The translations under genes were made by a program, and so were the position numbers. A stretch of 64,000 nt of DNA, taken from Bdellovibrionaceae bacterium UBA2339. GTDB taxonomy: Bacteria > Bdellovibrionota > Bdellovibrionia > Bdellovibrionales > JAMPXM01. Shown in pieces: positions 25,384 to 34,208 of this stretch. The stretch covers positions 23,048-87,047 of the forward strand of contig DDUL01000022.1 of the NCBI GenBank assembly GCA_002344785.1, given 5' to 3'. Below the pieces are notes generated by a model. It ran no database searches. It was not told the DNA's origin and worked only from the letters and a program-made list of their open reading frames with translations. Positions within the stretch are counted from its first letter, which is position 1. Every line of letters begins with the position of its first letter.

Positions 25384-26946
25384 TTAGCGTCCAATCTGTA
25401 AACTTCGATAAGGGATGACGCGGAAAACTTCTTCGAGCGAGGTCTCGCCTGAAGCGGCTCTCTCAACCGCGTGCTCAAAGAGCGAGCGCGAACCGCGTTG
25501 CTTGAGATGCGCGCGAATGTCAGACAGATGCGCCTGTGAGCTGAACAGTTCAATCAGTTGATCGTCCATGGTGACCAATTCAAAGACGCCCAAGCGTCCC
25601 GAGTAACCGCGTCCGAGACATTGATCGCAGCCTTCGGCCGCATAGAACGTGGAGTTTTCAGCGACGCTGCCGAGAGTCTGACGGAGTTTGTCGGAGATCT
25701 CTTTGGGCTTGCAGCAGTTGGGGCAAAGACGGCGAACCAGGCGTTGGTTGAGAACGCCGAGCACGGAGTTGTGAACCAAGTCTTGGTCTTTGACCAAGGC
25801 TTTGAGGCGCAGAAAAGTTCGGATGGCGTCGCTCGCGTGCAAACTCGCAAAGACCATGATGCCGGTGTAAGCCGCTCGCAGAGCGACCTCGGCCGTTTCA
25901 GCGTCGCGAATCTCGCCGATCATGATCGCGTCGGGATCTTGGCGGAGAGTTGCGCGCGCATAGTCGGCGAAGTCCATCTTGTCGTTCACTTCCTTCTGAT
26001 TCACTTTCGGAAGGACTTGCTCAACGGGGTCTTCGATCGTGACGATCTTGAGGCCGGCATTTGAGAGTTCGCGAATGCACGCATACATCGACGAAGTTTT
26101 CCCGCTGCCGGTGGGTCCAGAGAAGAGCAAGAGACCTTCAGGACTGCGGACTAAGTTTTTGAACAAGATGGCTTCACGTCGATCGAGGCCCAACTGGTCG
26201 ATGTTGAGTCCGCCCGAATCAACTGTCGAGAATCGCAGCACGAGGTCTTCGCCACGACTTGAGGGCAAGGTCGATAGTCGCGCGTCGATTTGGCGGGTCT
26301 TTTCGGGATCCAGAAAGCTGATGCTGACTCGGCCATCGAGCGCACGCGTGCGCTCGGTCAAGTCCAAGCCCGCCAGAACTTTGAGTCGCGAAGAGATTTG
26401 GCGGACTAAGTCCGGAGAGGCCGGTGTGTTGACCTGATGGAGAATGCCGTCCAAGCGAACGCGCACATCGACGTCGTCGGCATAGGACTCGATGTGCAAA
26501 TCGCTGGCGCCAAGTGTGATGGCATAACCCAGAATTTGGTTGAGAAGCTCAACGGCATCTTTGATGTCATAGGAGACTTTCGCCGTTGGTTTGACCTGAA
26601 GGGACTGCGATGCACTGGTTTTTGCGCTCGTCGAATTTTCATCGCCAAACGCAATCGAAAGAGCTTTGCGAATTTCGAAGCTCGAAAGCTGCACAGGCTC
26701 GATCTCGCGTTTGAGATGAAGGCGGAGCTGATCAATGAGATTTCGATCATCTTTCCTCAGCATGGCGACGAGGATCGGCTCGGTCGCACCTGCTGTCGCA
26801 TTGACTTGATCGAGGATGATCACTTGATTCTTGATGCAGAATTGTTGCGGAAGAAGGCGAATGCTTGGAGGGTGCAGTTCGAACTGCGAAAGCTCGACAT
26901 GATCCTCGAGTGATGCGCGCGGAGCGCGACGAGCTGTAAGCGACAT
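25384..26946 (-). CDS. Type II/IV secretion-type ATPase (GspE/PilB family)
   Basis: 520 residues. Walker A GPTGSGKT is at 277-284, the Asp box VTIEDPVE at 302-309, Walker B IMIGEIRD at 341-348 and the His box FASLHASD at 366-373. The zinc-type cysteines are Cys408, Cys411 and Cys440, Cys443 (CPNC and CDQC), as in GspE/PilB. The N-terminal domain is only about 120 residues, shorter and unlike the usual MshEN/GspE_N. GGGGGA just before the ATG at 26946 gives the start; the open frame continues to 27033. The usual partners (GspF, pseudopilins, secretin) are not adjacent. Confidence 0.9.
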   Translation of the reverse strand: MSLTARRAPRASLEDHVELSQFELHPPSIRLLPQQFCIKNQVIILDQVNATAGATEPILVAMLRKDDRNLIDQLRLHLKREIEPVQLSSFEIRKALSIAFGDENSTSAKTSASQSLQVKPTAKVSYDIKDAVELLNQILGYAITLGASDLHIESYADDVDVRVRLDGILHQVNTPASPDLVRQISSRLKVLAGLDLTERTRALDGRVSISFLDPEKTRQIDARLSTLPSSRGEDLVLRFSTVDSGGLNIDQLGLDRREAILFKNLVRSPEGLLLFSGPTGSGKTSSMYACIRELSNAGLKIVTIEDPVEQVLPKVNQKEVNDKMDFADYARATLRQDPDAIMIGEIRDAETAEVALRAAYTGIMVFASLHASDAIRTFLRLKALVKDQDLVHNSVLGVLNQRLVRRLCPNCCKPKEISDKLRQTLGSVAENSTFYAAEGCDQCLGRGYSGRLGVFELVTMDDQLIELFSSQAHLSDIRAHLKQRGSRSLFEHAVERAASGETSLEEVFRVIPYRSLQIGR

Positions 26947-27032
26947 GCGAGTCCCCCCGCATGACAGTTTTCTAGGCTTCCTGATCTGTGTCAGGACCAG
27001 CTTATTGGGTTCGCGGCCAAAGTCCGAGGCCA

Positions 27033-27051
27033 CGCCGCTCTAGAAGCGGCG
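27033..27051 (-). terminator. Possible terminator hairpin after carbonic anhydrase gene
   Basis: Perfect seven-base stem CGCCGCT / AGCGGCG with a five-base loop, 60 bases after the stop of the minus-strand carbonic anhydrase gene. No T-tract, so the role is uncertain. Confidence 0.35.
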
Positions 27052-27110
27052 GCTTCGTCATCGACGAAGGTCGCGTGGGGCGAGTTTTCTTGAGGATCGG
27101 AATTCGGAGA

Positions 27111-28334
27111 TCAGTCGAAGTGAACGATGCCCGACTTGAGATCGTAAAGTGCAGGTTGAATTTTGAGATCACCTTTTTCGACCCGAGCTTTGAGAAGCGG
27201 AGATCGCTTGGTCAAGTCAGCCGCCACGCTCTGCGTGAGCGCTCGACCTTCGGTCGCGAGATTCGGCGAGGGCTGCGCAGCGGGGGCGCGTGCTGGGAGT
27301 CGCGAACGCACATCTGTCAGCCATCGGTCGAGGTGCGCGCTTCCCGCTGTCTGACCTTCGGTCGACCCGAGCGCCGCATGCACAGCTCCGCAACTGGTGT
27401 GTCCCATGACGATCAAGAGCGTTGGTCCGAGATGCTCGACGGCATATTCCAAACTCGCCAGCGTCGCATCGTCGACAGTTGCGCCAGCCGAGCGGACGAC
27501 GAAGATTTCACCCAATGCTTGATCAAACACAAGTTCGGGTGGAACTCGCGAATCACTACACGACAACACGATCGCGTGAGGATTTTGTGCCGAGGTCAAT
27601 CGCTGTCGATCTTCCGCACTTCGCCCATCGCGTCTTTGCGTCTGTTTGATGAATCTCTTGTTGCCGTTCTTCAGCCACCCCAAAACCTTTGCAGCGTCGG
27701 GTCCTCGTGGCGAGGCTTTCGTTGTCAGGTGCGCCGAAGTCTTTGCATCGGGCGCTGGAGAAGTTGTGGCGGTGCTTGTCGGTGACGCTTCCTGTGAGGC
27801 GGGGACACGAGGTGCGCCGGGTGCGGGCGAAACCTGAATCTGCCCACTCGATGTGGGGGCGCTGGCATTTTGTGGAAGATTTTGCGTCGATGCGGTTTCG
27901 GGTGCTGGATTTGCGGGTTCTGGATTTGTGGCGGCCGCAGGGACTGCATCGATGTCTTGAACCGTGACGGTCGGGCGGACTTCGCCTTCGGTGGTGGTGT
28001 CGGTGGTTGTGTGATCGGTGGTCGCGTCGGCGTTGTCGACGAGGATCACTTCGACACTTGTGCCGCTGCCACTGCCGACTTCACCGGGCGATGAGGTGAT
28101 CTTTTCGATGGATTCGGAAGCTACGGCTCGACGAAGTTGTGAGCCGCCACCTCGGGCGCCCATGGCCCACAATTTTTCTGCGGCCTCGACGGATGAAATC
28201 GTAAAGATCTGCAGAAGGCTTGCGACCGCGACTACGAAAATTCCACGAAGCGGCCAGCGGCGACGATGCGAAGTGAGATTGGGCTTGAGCAGAAAAGGCA
28301 CGCAAACTCCTTGAAGCGAGCGACCCTTTCTCAT
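27111..28334 (-). CDS. Exported beta-class carbonic anhydrase with long N-terminal linker
   Basis: 407 residues. A signal peptide-like segment (about 29-50, GIFVVAVASLLQIF then VEAAEK) is followed by about 160 residues rich in Thr, Ala, Pro and Ser that look disordered. The catalytic domain begins near 212. Zinc ligands are Cys259 with Asp261 and Arg in CSDSR, then His312 and Cys315 in HTSCGAV. It interconverts carbon dioxide and bicarbonate, here outside the cytoplasm. I use the ATG at 28334; a GTG at 28370 is an alternative. The linker is far longer than in standard enzymes of about 210-250 residues. Confidence 0.88.
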   Translation of the reverse strand: MRKGRSLQGVCVPFLLKPNLTSHRRRWPLRGIFVVAVASLLQIFTISSVEAAEKLWAMGARGGGSQLRRAVASESIEKITSSPGEVGSGSGTSVEVILVDNADATTDHTTTDTTTEGEVRPTVTVQDIDAVPAAATNPEPANPAPETASTQNLPQNASAPTSSGQIQVSPAPGAPRVPASQEASPTSTATTSPAPDAKTSAHLTTKASPRGPDAAKVLGWLKNGNKRFIKQTQRRDGRSAEDRQRLTSAQNPHAIVLSCSDSRVPPELVFDQALGEIFVVRSAGATVDDATLASLEYAVEHLGPTLLIVMGHTSCGAVHAALGSTEGQTAGSAHLDRWLTDVRSRLPARAPAAQPSPNLATEGRALTQSVAADLTKRSPLLKARVEKGDLKIQPALYDLKSGIVHFD

Positions 28335-28430
28335 CGGCAGGTCTCGTCGAGTTTGTGAGAAGAATGTCACGATTTTGCGGACGTTCGGAGTTTACGAACT
28401 GATGTCGCAGGACGTGAAGAGATTTGAGTG

Positions 28431-28466
28431 TGATCTCGAGATCACGCGTCTCATGTCGAGACGCGT
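28431..28466 (-). terminator. Hairpin and adjacent palindrome after the alpha/beta hydrolase gene
   Basis: A perfect nine-base stem ACGCGTCTC / GAGACGCGT at 28444-28466, four bases past the stop of the minus-strand gene. It abuts the 14-base palindrome TGATCTCGAGATCA at 28431-28444. No U-tract is visible, so it could be a terminator or a binding site for the next gene. Confidence 0.4.
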
Positions 28467-28469
28467 TCG

Positions 28470-30815
28470 TCACATACCAAACTGAGATTTTTGGAAGTTG
28501 GGAAGCACCCAAATGCGCGAGGCGCTGCGCTCGCCGTACTGAACTTGCGCCGTACCATGACTGGGCAGTCGCAGCACATCTTGGCGTGGGATGCTGAAGA
28601 TCAACACGTCGGTTTTTCCTGAGCTGGGGTAGCGGCTCACGCGGAAGAACTGATTGGCGAGGTTCAACACTGGAATTTCGCTCATCACATCAAAGCGCTG
28701 ATCGGCGCGCACGGCGACCTCAAGCGCATCTTCGCCTCGTAGGTAACGCGACTTGCTCACCCATCGGCTGGTGACCCAGCTCGCTGTCCTGCGTGGAGCC
28801 CGCGGTCCAATCGGCGTGAACGGCGAAAGACGATAGGGTGTCAGCGTGCGAGCGCTCGGAGGAATCGCGAGATCCAAAGCGGGGTTGCCGGAAGGACGCG
28901 CGAGTCCACTTTGCGGTTGCGTGAAGCGAATCTGCGTCACGTAGATCGTCGATGCGTGAGATCCGGGTGTGTTCTTGTTGAAGGTCAATCGAACGCCGCG
29001 AACCTGACTCAGGTCAAACTGTCGACCCGTTGAAGCAGCGATCAGCGCCGCCATTGGGATTCGCGCCGTCTGCATCACGCGAGCATTGTCGTTTGCGGGG
29101 CCATGAAGCTGAGAGAACTCCGCCAGCTCCACGCCTCCCGAGAGGCGACCTTGTGAGTCGGCCAATTGCACGGTGAAATTGACAGCCTGATTCAAATCCA
29201 AAGGCGATTGGAAGACGTCTCGCGACACGCGCATTTCCAGCCACTGAGTTTGGCGCAGATCGCGGCCTTGCCCAAGCGGTGTCCAGTTGCTTTGCATGAA
29301 GTTTCCTTCAGAGGCTTGTCGCCAGCTGATGCGCGCTGCGGACGGCTCGTCGTCGGTGTTGTGTTCGATGTCGACTCCCGAAGCTTCGTTGGCGGCTCCA
29401 GAAGAGCTTTGTCCTGTTGCAGCTGTGAAGTTGTCGAGGACGAGGTACTGTGCGGAATCCAGAGCGCTGATGAAGTCGCGGTCGATTCGCGTGAGCTTTT
29501 GCAGTGAGCTGGGGAGGCCAAACTGCGGATCAAAGGTTTGCGCGAGATTTTCTTGGCGATCTTCACCCACATGGGCGCGGAAGAAGGCCGACATGCTTTG
29601 CAGTCCAACACTTTGTTGCTCGACCGAGAAGTGCTGTTGGCCGAACAGCGGTCGGTGTTGGGGCTCATGCAAGCAACCATATGAATCGTTGCTCTGCCAT
29701 TCAGTGTTGAAGAAATTGTGGTTAGCGCCCCAAACATGCTGAAGCGTCTTCGGCGAAGCTTGATCTTCATCGCGTTCCGCGCTCGGGAGTTGGGTGTTGA
29801 ACAGCGCTTTAGCCATGCGTTCAAACGGCATGCGCCCTTGCAGGTCGCTCACATCGCCATCACAAAGTGGCAAGAGCTGTGACCAAGCCGTACCTTTGGC
29901 GTCGAGCACGCGATCGGATTGACCGTCAACGGCGCCGATCTCAAAGATGCCTTTGACCTTCAATTGCGGAATCTTCGCGACCCATGGGCTTTGCGGATCT
30001 CGGTAGAGATTGTAAGCCGCACGCACACCTTCGCCGCCTCGAGAATGTCCCATAAGTCCCACATTGCTGAAATCGAGGCGTGGCAAAAGGGGTTGCATCG
30101 AAGTGAGCTCGGTGGGTGCGCCACCTTGTTGGCTCCACTGCGTCCAAAGCTGCAAGTGCTTGAGCACCAATCGCCCTCGGGCCAGCACCAGTCCCCAATC
30201 CTCAGAGTCGCCGCCGCTGCAAGTGATGCCACGGTTTGCATTGATCGATACGACCACATAGCCCCAGCTTGCGAGATGGCGAGCGACATAGTTGTAGCCA
30301 TCATGATTGGGCACAACCACCATTCCCGCGGGGCAAGTGCCTTCATGTGTGTATTCGCAGGAAGAATCTTCTCGAGGAGCCGTGCCTCGGCCGCAAGTCG
30401 AGTGATTGCCGTGGAGGAAAAACAGCATCGGCAATTTCTTTTGCGCGGGAACATTCTCCGGCCAGAACACACGCGCCCAAACTTCAGTGGTCACGCCGGG
30501 CAACACGTCGGCGTCGACGCTGGGGCGTAACTTGTATTCCGTGTTTTGCGTCACATAGGGGCCGTCGGCATCCACGCTGGGAGCGGCGGCCGATGACCAA
30601 GGATGTGTGAGGCCCGGAAGTCCCGGCTGAGTGCGAGTCGGGACAAAGCCTTGCGCATGAGCGATGGAGTTGAACCATGAAGCTTGCGTTGCGACCGCGA
30701 GCAAGAGTCCGACGAACAACGACAAAGGTCGAGTGAGCGCAGGAGCCGCATGATCAACGACAGGCGAAAAAGTCATGAGCCGTGATGGGAGTCGTCGGAC
30801 TTCGCGCCAGTGCAT
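28470..30815 (-). CDS. Large exported alpha/beta hydrolase
   Basis: 781 residues. A signal region ends near SIAHAQG (about residue 55). The hydrolase domain is at about 95-420: FFLHGNHSTC near the oxyanion position, the nucleophile elbow GHSRGGEG and a candidate catalytic His in WGANHNFF. About 350 further residues follow, beta-rich, with a jelly-roll-like look (QWLEMRVSRD, VNFTVQLADSQGRL, GVRLTFNKNT). Four or more cysteines near the active site (CGRG, CEYTHEGTC) suggest disulfides. AGGAG lies upstream of the ATG. Probably a secreted esterase or depolymerase; substrate unknown. Confidence 0.85.
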   Translation of the reverse strand: MHWREVRRLPSRLMTFSPVVDHAAPALTRPLSLFVGLLLAVATQASWFNSIAHAQGFVPTRTQPGLPGLTHPWSSAAAPSVDADGPYVTQNTEYKLRPSVDADVLPGVTTEVWARVFWPENVPAQKKLPMLFFLHGNHSTCGRGTAPREDSSCEYTHEGTCPAGMVVVPNHDGYNYVARHLASWGYVVVSINANRGITCSGGDSEDWGLVLARGRLVLKHLQLWTQWSQQGGAPTELTSMQPLLPRLDFSNVGLMGHSRGGEGVRAAYNLYRDPQSPWVAKIPQLKVKGIFEIGAVDGQSDRVLDAKGTAWSQLLPLCDGDVSDLQGRMPFERMAKALFNTQLPSAERDEDQASPKTLQHVWGANHNFFNTEWQSNDSYGCLHEPQHRPLFGQQHFSVEQQSVGLQSMSAFFRAHVGEDRQENLAQTFDPQFGLPSSLQKLTRIDRDFISALDSAQYLVLDNFTAATGQSSSGAANEASGVDIEHNTDDEPSAARISWRQASEGNFMQSNWTPLGQGRDLRQTQWLEMRVSRDVFQSPLDLNQAVNFTVQLADSQGRLSGGVELAEFSQLHGPANDNARVMQTARIPMAALIAASTGRQFDLSQVRGVRLTFNKNTPGSHASTIYVTQIRFTQPQSGLARPSGNPALDLAIPPSARTLTPYRLSPFTPIGPRAPRRTASWVTSRWVSKSRYLRGEDALEVAVRADQRFDVMSEIPVLNLANQFFRVSRYPSSGKTDVLIFSIPRQDVLRLPSHGTAQVQYGERSASRIWVLPNFQKSQFGM

Positions 30816-31189
30816 ATTGTCGCACTCCTTTATCGATTCGTGACGGGCTCAAGTCGTGATCCTCGGGTGTGATTCTCGCGCTCGTCTGCGGACTGACTTT
30901 CTGGCTGAACTTCTGGAGATCTGCTGATTCAATTGATTCAATCAGCATTGAGGGGAACAAGTTCGGGAGCCGGGCCAGCTTCGCAAAGTGGATCCATCAG
31001 AGCCTTCGCCTACTAGGGCGCATTCTAGGTGAGGGCGGGCGAACTGGCGAGTGGCTTGAAAGCTTTACCGCGTGTGCGGAGGAGTTCGACATCGAGGAAA
31101 GTCGATGCCTTGAGAGGGGCAGGTTCGCCGCCGCAGAGTCATTCGGATAGTCCTAAAAAAGCTGAGATATCTCTAGGGTTTGGGAGCAA
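30816..31189. other. Divergent intergenic region with one dyad
   Basis: No credible gene. An inverted repeat TGCTGATT / AATCAGCA at 30922-30947 around an AT-rich centre could be an operator for either flanking gene. Confidence 0.4.
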
Positions 31190-32473
31190 ATGGGAGAGCC
31201 GTTGTTGAAGCGAGAAAGTGCCGAACTCAGATTCAGAGCCGTGGCCTCGGAAATGACTTTTCCTGTTCGAGGGGGCGGAATTTTGAGTTCCAAGCTGCGG
31301 ACATTGATTTTGGCCGTGGTTTTGGCCTGGGCCTTCTGGGGCCCGACGGACGCGAATGCAATTTGTTCGGCTTCCAGCAGTGGTCGCGCGACCCAGGGTG
31401 GATCGGCGGCGCCAGGGCCAGCGATGTCCGAGGCTTCGAGTGAAGTGCTGGGTCACTTCGCGAGTTCGAGAATTGATGAAGCGAGTGGATTGGCGCGCAC
31501 GCCGGATGGCGGATGGGCGATCATCAACGACTCTGGCGACAAGGGACGAATTTTTTTGAGCCAGAAAGATGGGTCCAATGTGCGCGAAGTCGGATTGAAG
31601 ATTCGACCTTGGGATACGGAAGACTTGGACGTGGCAGAATGTCCTGCATCGATCGCACCCGGTGAAACTTGTGTGGCGATTGCCGACATCGGTGACAACC
31701 GACGCAAACGTCAGTCGGCCGTGATCTATTTTTTTCGCTGGAAGGATCTCGAGGCCGCCGCTCAAGTTCGCGAAGGCAAAGCGAATACTGCGGAGCCGCT
31801 CGCTCCGCTATGGAGCTTTCAGTTTCGCTACCCGCAGGGCGCTCGAAATGCCGAGGCCTTTCGGATCACATCGGCTGAAGACGCGATCATCGTGACCAAG
31901 CAACAAGATCGAAAGAAGCAAGCGGCTGAGCCCGCGGAAATTTATCGACTTCGTTGGCGGGACCAAGTTGCGCCCACCGAGACGACGCCTGATACGACGC
32001 CGGGGGCGACGATTGGTAAGACGACTGGTAAGACGGACGCCGAGAAGTCCGCCTCGAAGACGGATCCCCATGCTGCAAAGCCCGTTTTGCCAGTGGCTCA
32101 GTTCATGGGAAAGATCGATGTGCCTTCTATGATCCGCGACAAAGGTCTAGCTGGCCTCGTGACGGGAATGGCGATTTCGCCAGACCGAAGTCGAGTTTTG
32201 TTGCTCACCTACAGTGCCGTCGTCGAGACTCGATTGGTGGTGACAGCCGATCGTGTGGAATTTCAGGAACCGAAGGTGATTCGGTTTTCTCCACTCGAAC
32301 AGCAAGAGGCCATAGCTTATGATGAAAGTGGGAGAGGATTTGTGATCACCACGGAAGTGGTCCTGTCCTTCTTTGCGCAACCATTTCGCAAACGGCAAGG
32401 AGCGCCCATTGTTGCGATTCGCGACCCTTACTGCGAGGTCAAGCCATCGACGGCTCGGCCAGCTCAGCCTTAG
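31190..32473 (+). CDS. Exported protein of unknown function, propeller-like
   Basis: 427 residues. The hydrophobic stretch LILAVVLAWAFWGPTDANA near 38-56 ends in a typical cleavage site. The mature protein has repeated beta-type blocks with GWAIINDSGDKGRIFLSQKDG, CVAIADIGDNRRKR and GMAISPDRSRVLLLTY, reminiscent of beta-propeller proteins that wrap DNG/DSGD loops, but no named family is certain. A Thr-rich low-complexity insert lies at about 265-290. The start is either 31190 or an ATG at 31253. The next gene begins inside its 3' end. Confidence 0.75.
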   Translation: MGEPLLKRESAELRFRAVASEMTFPVRGGGILSSKLRTLILAVVLAWAFWGPTDANAICSASSSGRATQGGSAAPGPAMSEASSEVLGHFASSRIDEASGLARTPDGGWAIINDSGDKGRIFLSQKDGSNVREVGLKIRPWDTEDLDVAECPASIAPGETCVAIADIGDNRRKRQSAVIYFFRWKDLEAAAQVREGKANTAEPLAPLWSFQFRYPQGARNAEAFRITSAEDAIIVTKQQDRKKQAAEPAEIYRLRWRDQVAPTETTPDTTPGATIGKTTGKTDAEKSASKTDPHAAKPVLPVAQFMGKIDVPSMIRDKGLAGLVTGMAISPDRSRVLLLTYSAVVETRLVVTADRVEFQEPKVIRFSPLEQQEAIAYDESGRGFVITTEVVLSFFAQPFRKRQGAPIVAIRDPYCEVKPSTARPAQP

Positions 32474-34007
32474 AGCGACGCGATCATTCGCATCCTCGAT
32501 GCTCGTCGCAGTTTTCGCCTTCGCTGAAACTGCGTCTTCGCAAATTGTATCCGAACTTGAGCCAGAGTCTCGTCGGCCCGCAAGCGATTCGGCTCAGCCC
32601 ACCGCTCCCACCGACAACTCAAATTCTGCCAAAGCTCAGAGCGGTGCGATCGCGAACTCAAAGACGATGGGTTCGACAGTAAAATCAAAGGCGCTTTCAG
32701 CGGAGAGTGCGACGGAGTCACCGGCGCACGTCGAGCTGGCTTATGCAACTCCGACGACTCGTGGTGATGCGTGGGGGCCGCTTTGGGGAGAGACCACGCA
32801 GTTTCCGTCGGAGCAGCGGCACTCCAAGCTTGTGTACCTTTTGGATCAGGCCGTGCGACTCAAGCGAATTCAGATTGAAAGCTGTGGCGCGGACTTCAGC
32901 GACGCCGCGGAAGTTTGGCTGGATCATTTGCGAAAGGCAGAACGCCTCGAGGGCGGCCGTTCCCAGATGTTGTGGAAGCTGGAAAATGATGGAGAGAAAG
33001 TCCAAAGCATCAGCATCGCTTTTCTCGAGTCCGCCGGAGTTTGTCTGAAGAAAGTCGAATTGGAAACTGAGCCACCTTTACGGACACCGAAGTGGATTCG
33101 CGTGGGCGAAGATTCCGTTGTCACTTGGGCCGATGGTGTTCCTTTGGCCGAAGGCTCGGATCGCGGTCGATTGAGTTTCAATGAAGAGATTGAATTTGAT
33201 GGCGTGCGAATTTGGTTGGGGGATCACTTGCCTCTTGAGGCGTGGCCATCGAGTGGTCGGCCTCGCGAGGTCGAACTTCAAGCGCAAGGCATCAGTCGCC
33301 ATCTCGTTTTGCCAGTGCGAGACACAAGATTTGCGCAGGAGTTCCGCTTCGCCGATCTTGTTGCTGGGGACTCGCCCTGGGCCAAAGGCATCAAAGCGCG
33401 CTCGGTCAGCCTGGCCATGCGGGGCGTGCACTCCGGAACATCGGAGCAGACGCAGGCTCGTGATCGGGCGAGAATCGCTGAAGTGCAACTGCTGAGCCGA
33501 GATCAGGCGACGCCGATCTTGTTAAGAGCTGCGCGAATTCCGGAGCAAGATGACGTCAAAGCTTGGCGCGCCGTGGACTTTGCCAAGGTTTTGGATCGCG
33601 AACTGAAGAGTGACGAGCGAGAAGGTATCGAGGCAAGTTGGGTGTTTCGCTTCCGAAGTGACGGAAGCTACTTTGCGGGCAATGCCTCGTGGTCGAGTCA
33701 GGGGCGATGGCGAGTCTTGGGTCGACCCTCATCTGATGGACTTCGTCTGGAACTCAAAGGCGGCAAGTGGCGCACGCCGCGCCCGAGCGATTCGGTTCCA
33801 TGCGCCTCACGATGCCATGCTGTGGACGAACAGAGGAGCATCGCCTCGCAGATGCGCACTCAGGCTGGCGAGATCAGCGTGAGTGAAGTGGTGGAGCTGC
33901 AAAAGTTTGATCGAGCGCGATGGATACTCCGCAATCGCAAGCCCGCAGCCTCTCGGCATCTCGATTTTTCTGATGTTCGTCTGCGTGTGAACTCGCTGCT
34001 GGATTGA
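32409..34007 (+). CDS. Exported protein of unknown function overlapping the previous gene
   Basis: About 532 residues. A signal peptide-like stretch ASSMLVAVFAFAETASSQ lies near 30-47, then a Ser/Thr/Ala-rich linker. Two beta-rich modules follow with discoidin-like phrasing: LLDQAVRLKRIQIESCGADFSDAAEVWL, and FDGVRIWLGDHLPLEAWPSSGRPREVELQ. A tail with two nearby cysteines (CASRC) comes last. I use the TTG at 32409 because AGGAG is six bases upstream. An open frame runs to 32373, and the ATG at 32499 would shorten the signal peptide. The overlap of 65 bases suggests coexpression with the preceding gene. Confidence 0.7.
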   Translation: MLRFATLTARSSHRRLGQLSLRATRSFASSMLVAVFAFAETASSQIVSELEPESRRPASDSAQPTAPTDNSNSAKAQSGAIANSKTMGSTVKSKALSAESATESPAHVELAYATPTTRGDAWGPLWGETTQFPSEQRHSKLVYLLDQAVRLKRIQIESCGADFSDAAEVWLDHLRKAERLEGGRSQMLWKLENDGEKVQSISIAFLESAGVCLKKVELETEPPLRTPKWIRVGEDSVVTWADGVPLAEGSDRGRLSFNEEIEFDGVRIWLGDHLPLEAWPSSGRPREVELQAQGISRHLVLPVRDTRFAQEFRFADLVAGDSPWAKGIKARSVSLAMRGVHSGTSEQTQARDRARIAEVQLLSRDQATPILLRAARIPEQDDVKAWRAVDFAKVLDRELKSDEREGIEASWVFRFRSDGSYFAGNASWSSQGRWRVLGRPSSDGLRLELKGGKWRTPRPSDSVPCASRCHAVDEQRSIASQMRTQAGEISVSEVVELQKFDRARWILRNRKPAASRHLDFSDVRLRVNSLLD

Positions 34008-34208
34008 AGTTCGGTGAGCGTCGGGGCGATCTTCGGAATTCTGTCGAGCAATTGATCAGTTCACTGAGGAAAAGCTCCAGCTCAAGCTTAATTAAGAACT
34101 TCGTGGCGAGCTTAGGTGCGAGCTTCTGGGTGAGCTTTGGGCGGGTTCGAAATTGAGACGTAATAGTCGAGCCAGGGTTGACGCGTCGAACAGGAATCGC
34201 GACCATAA

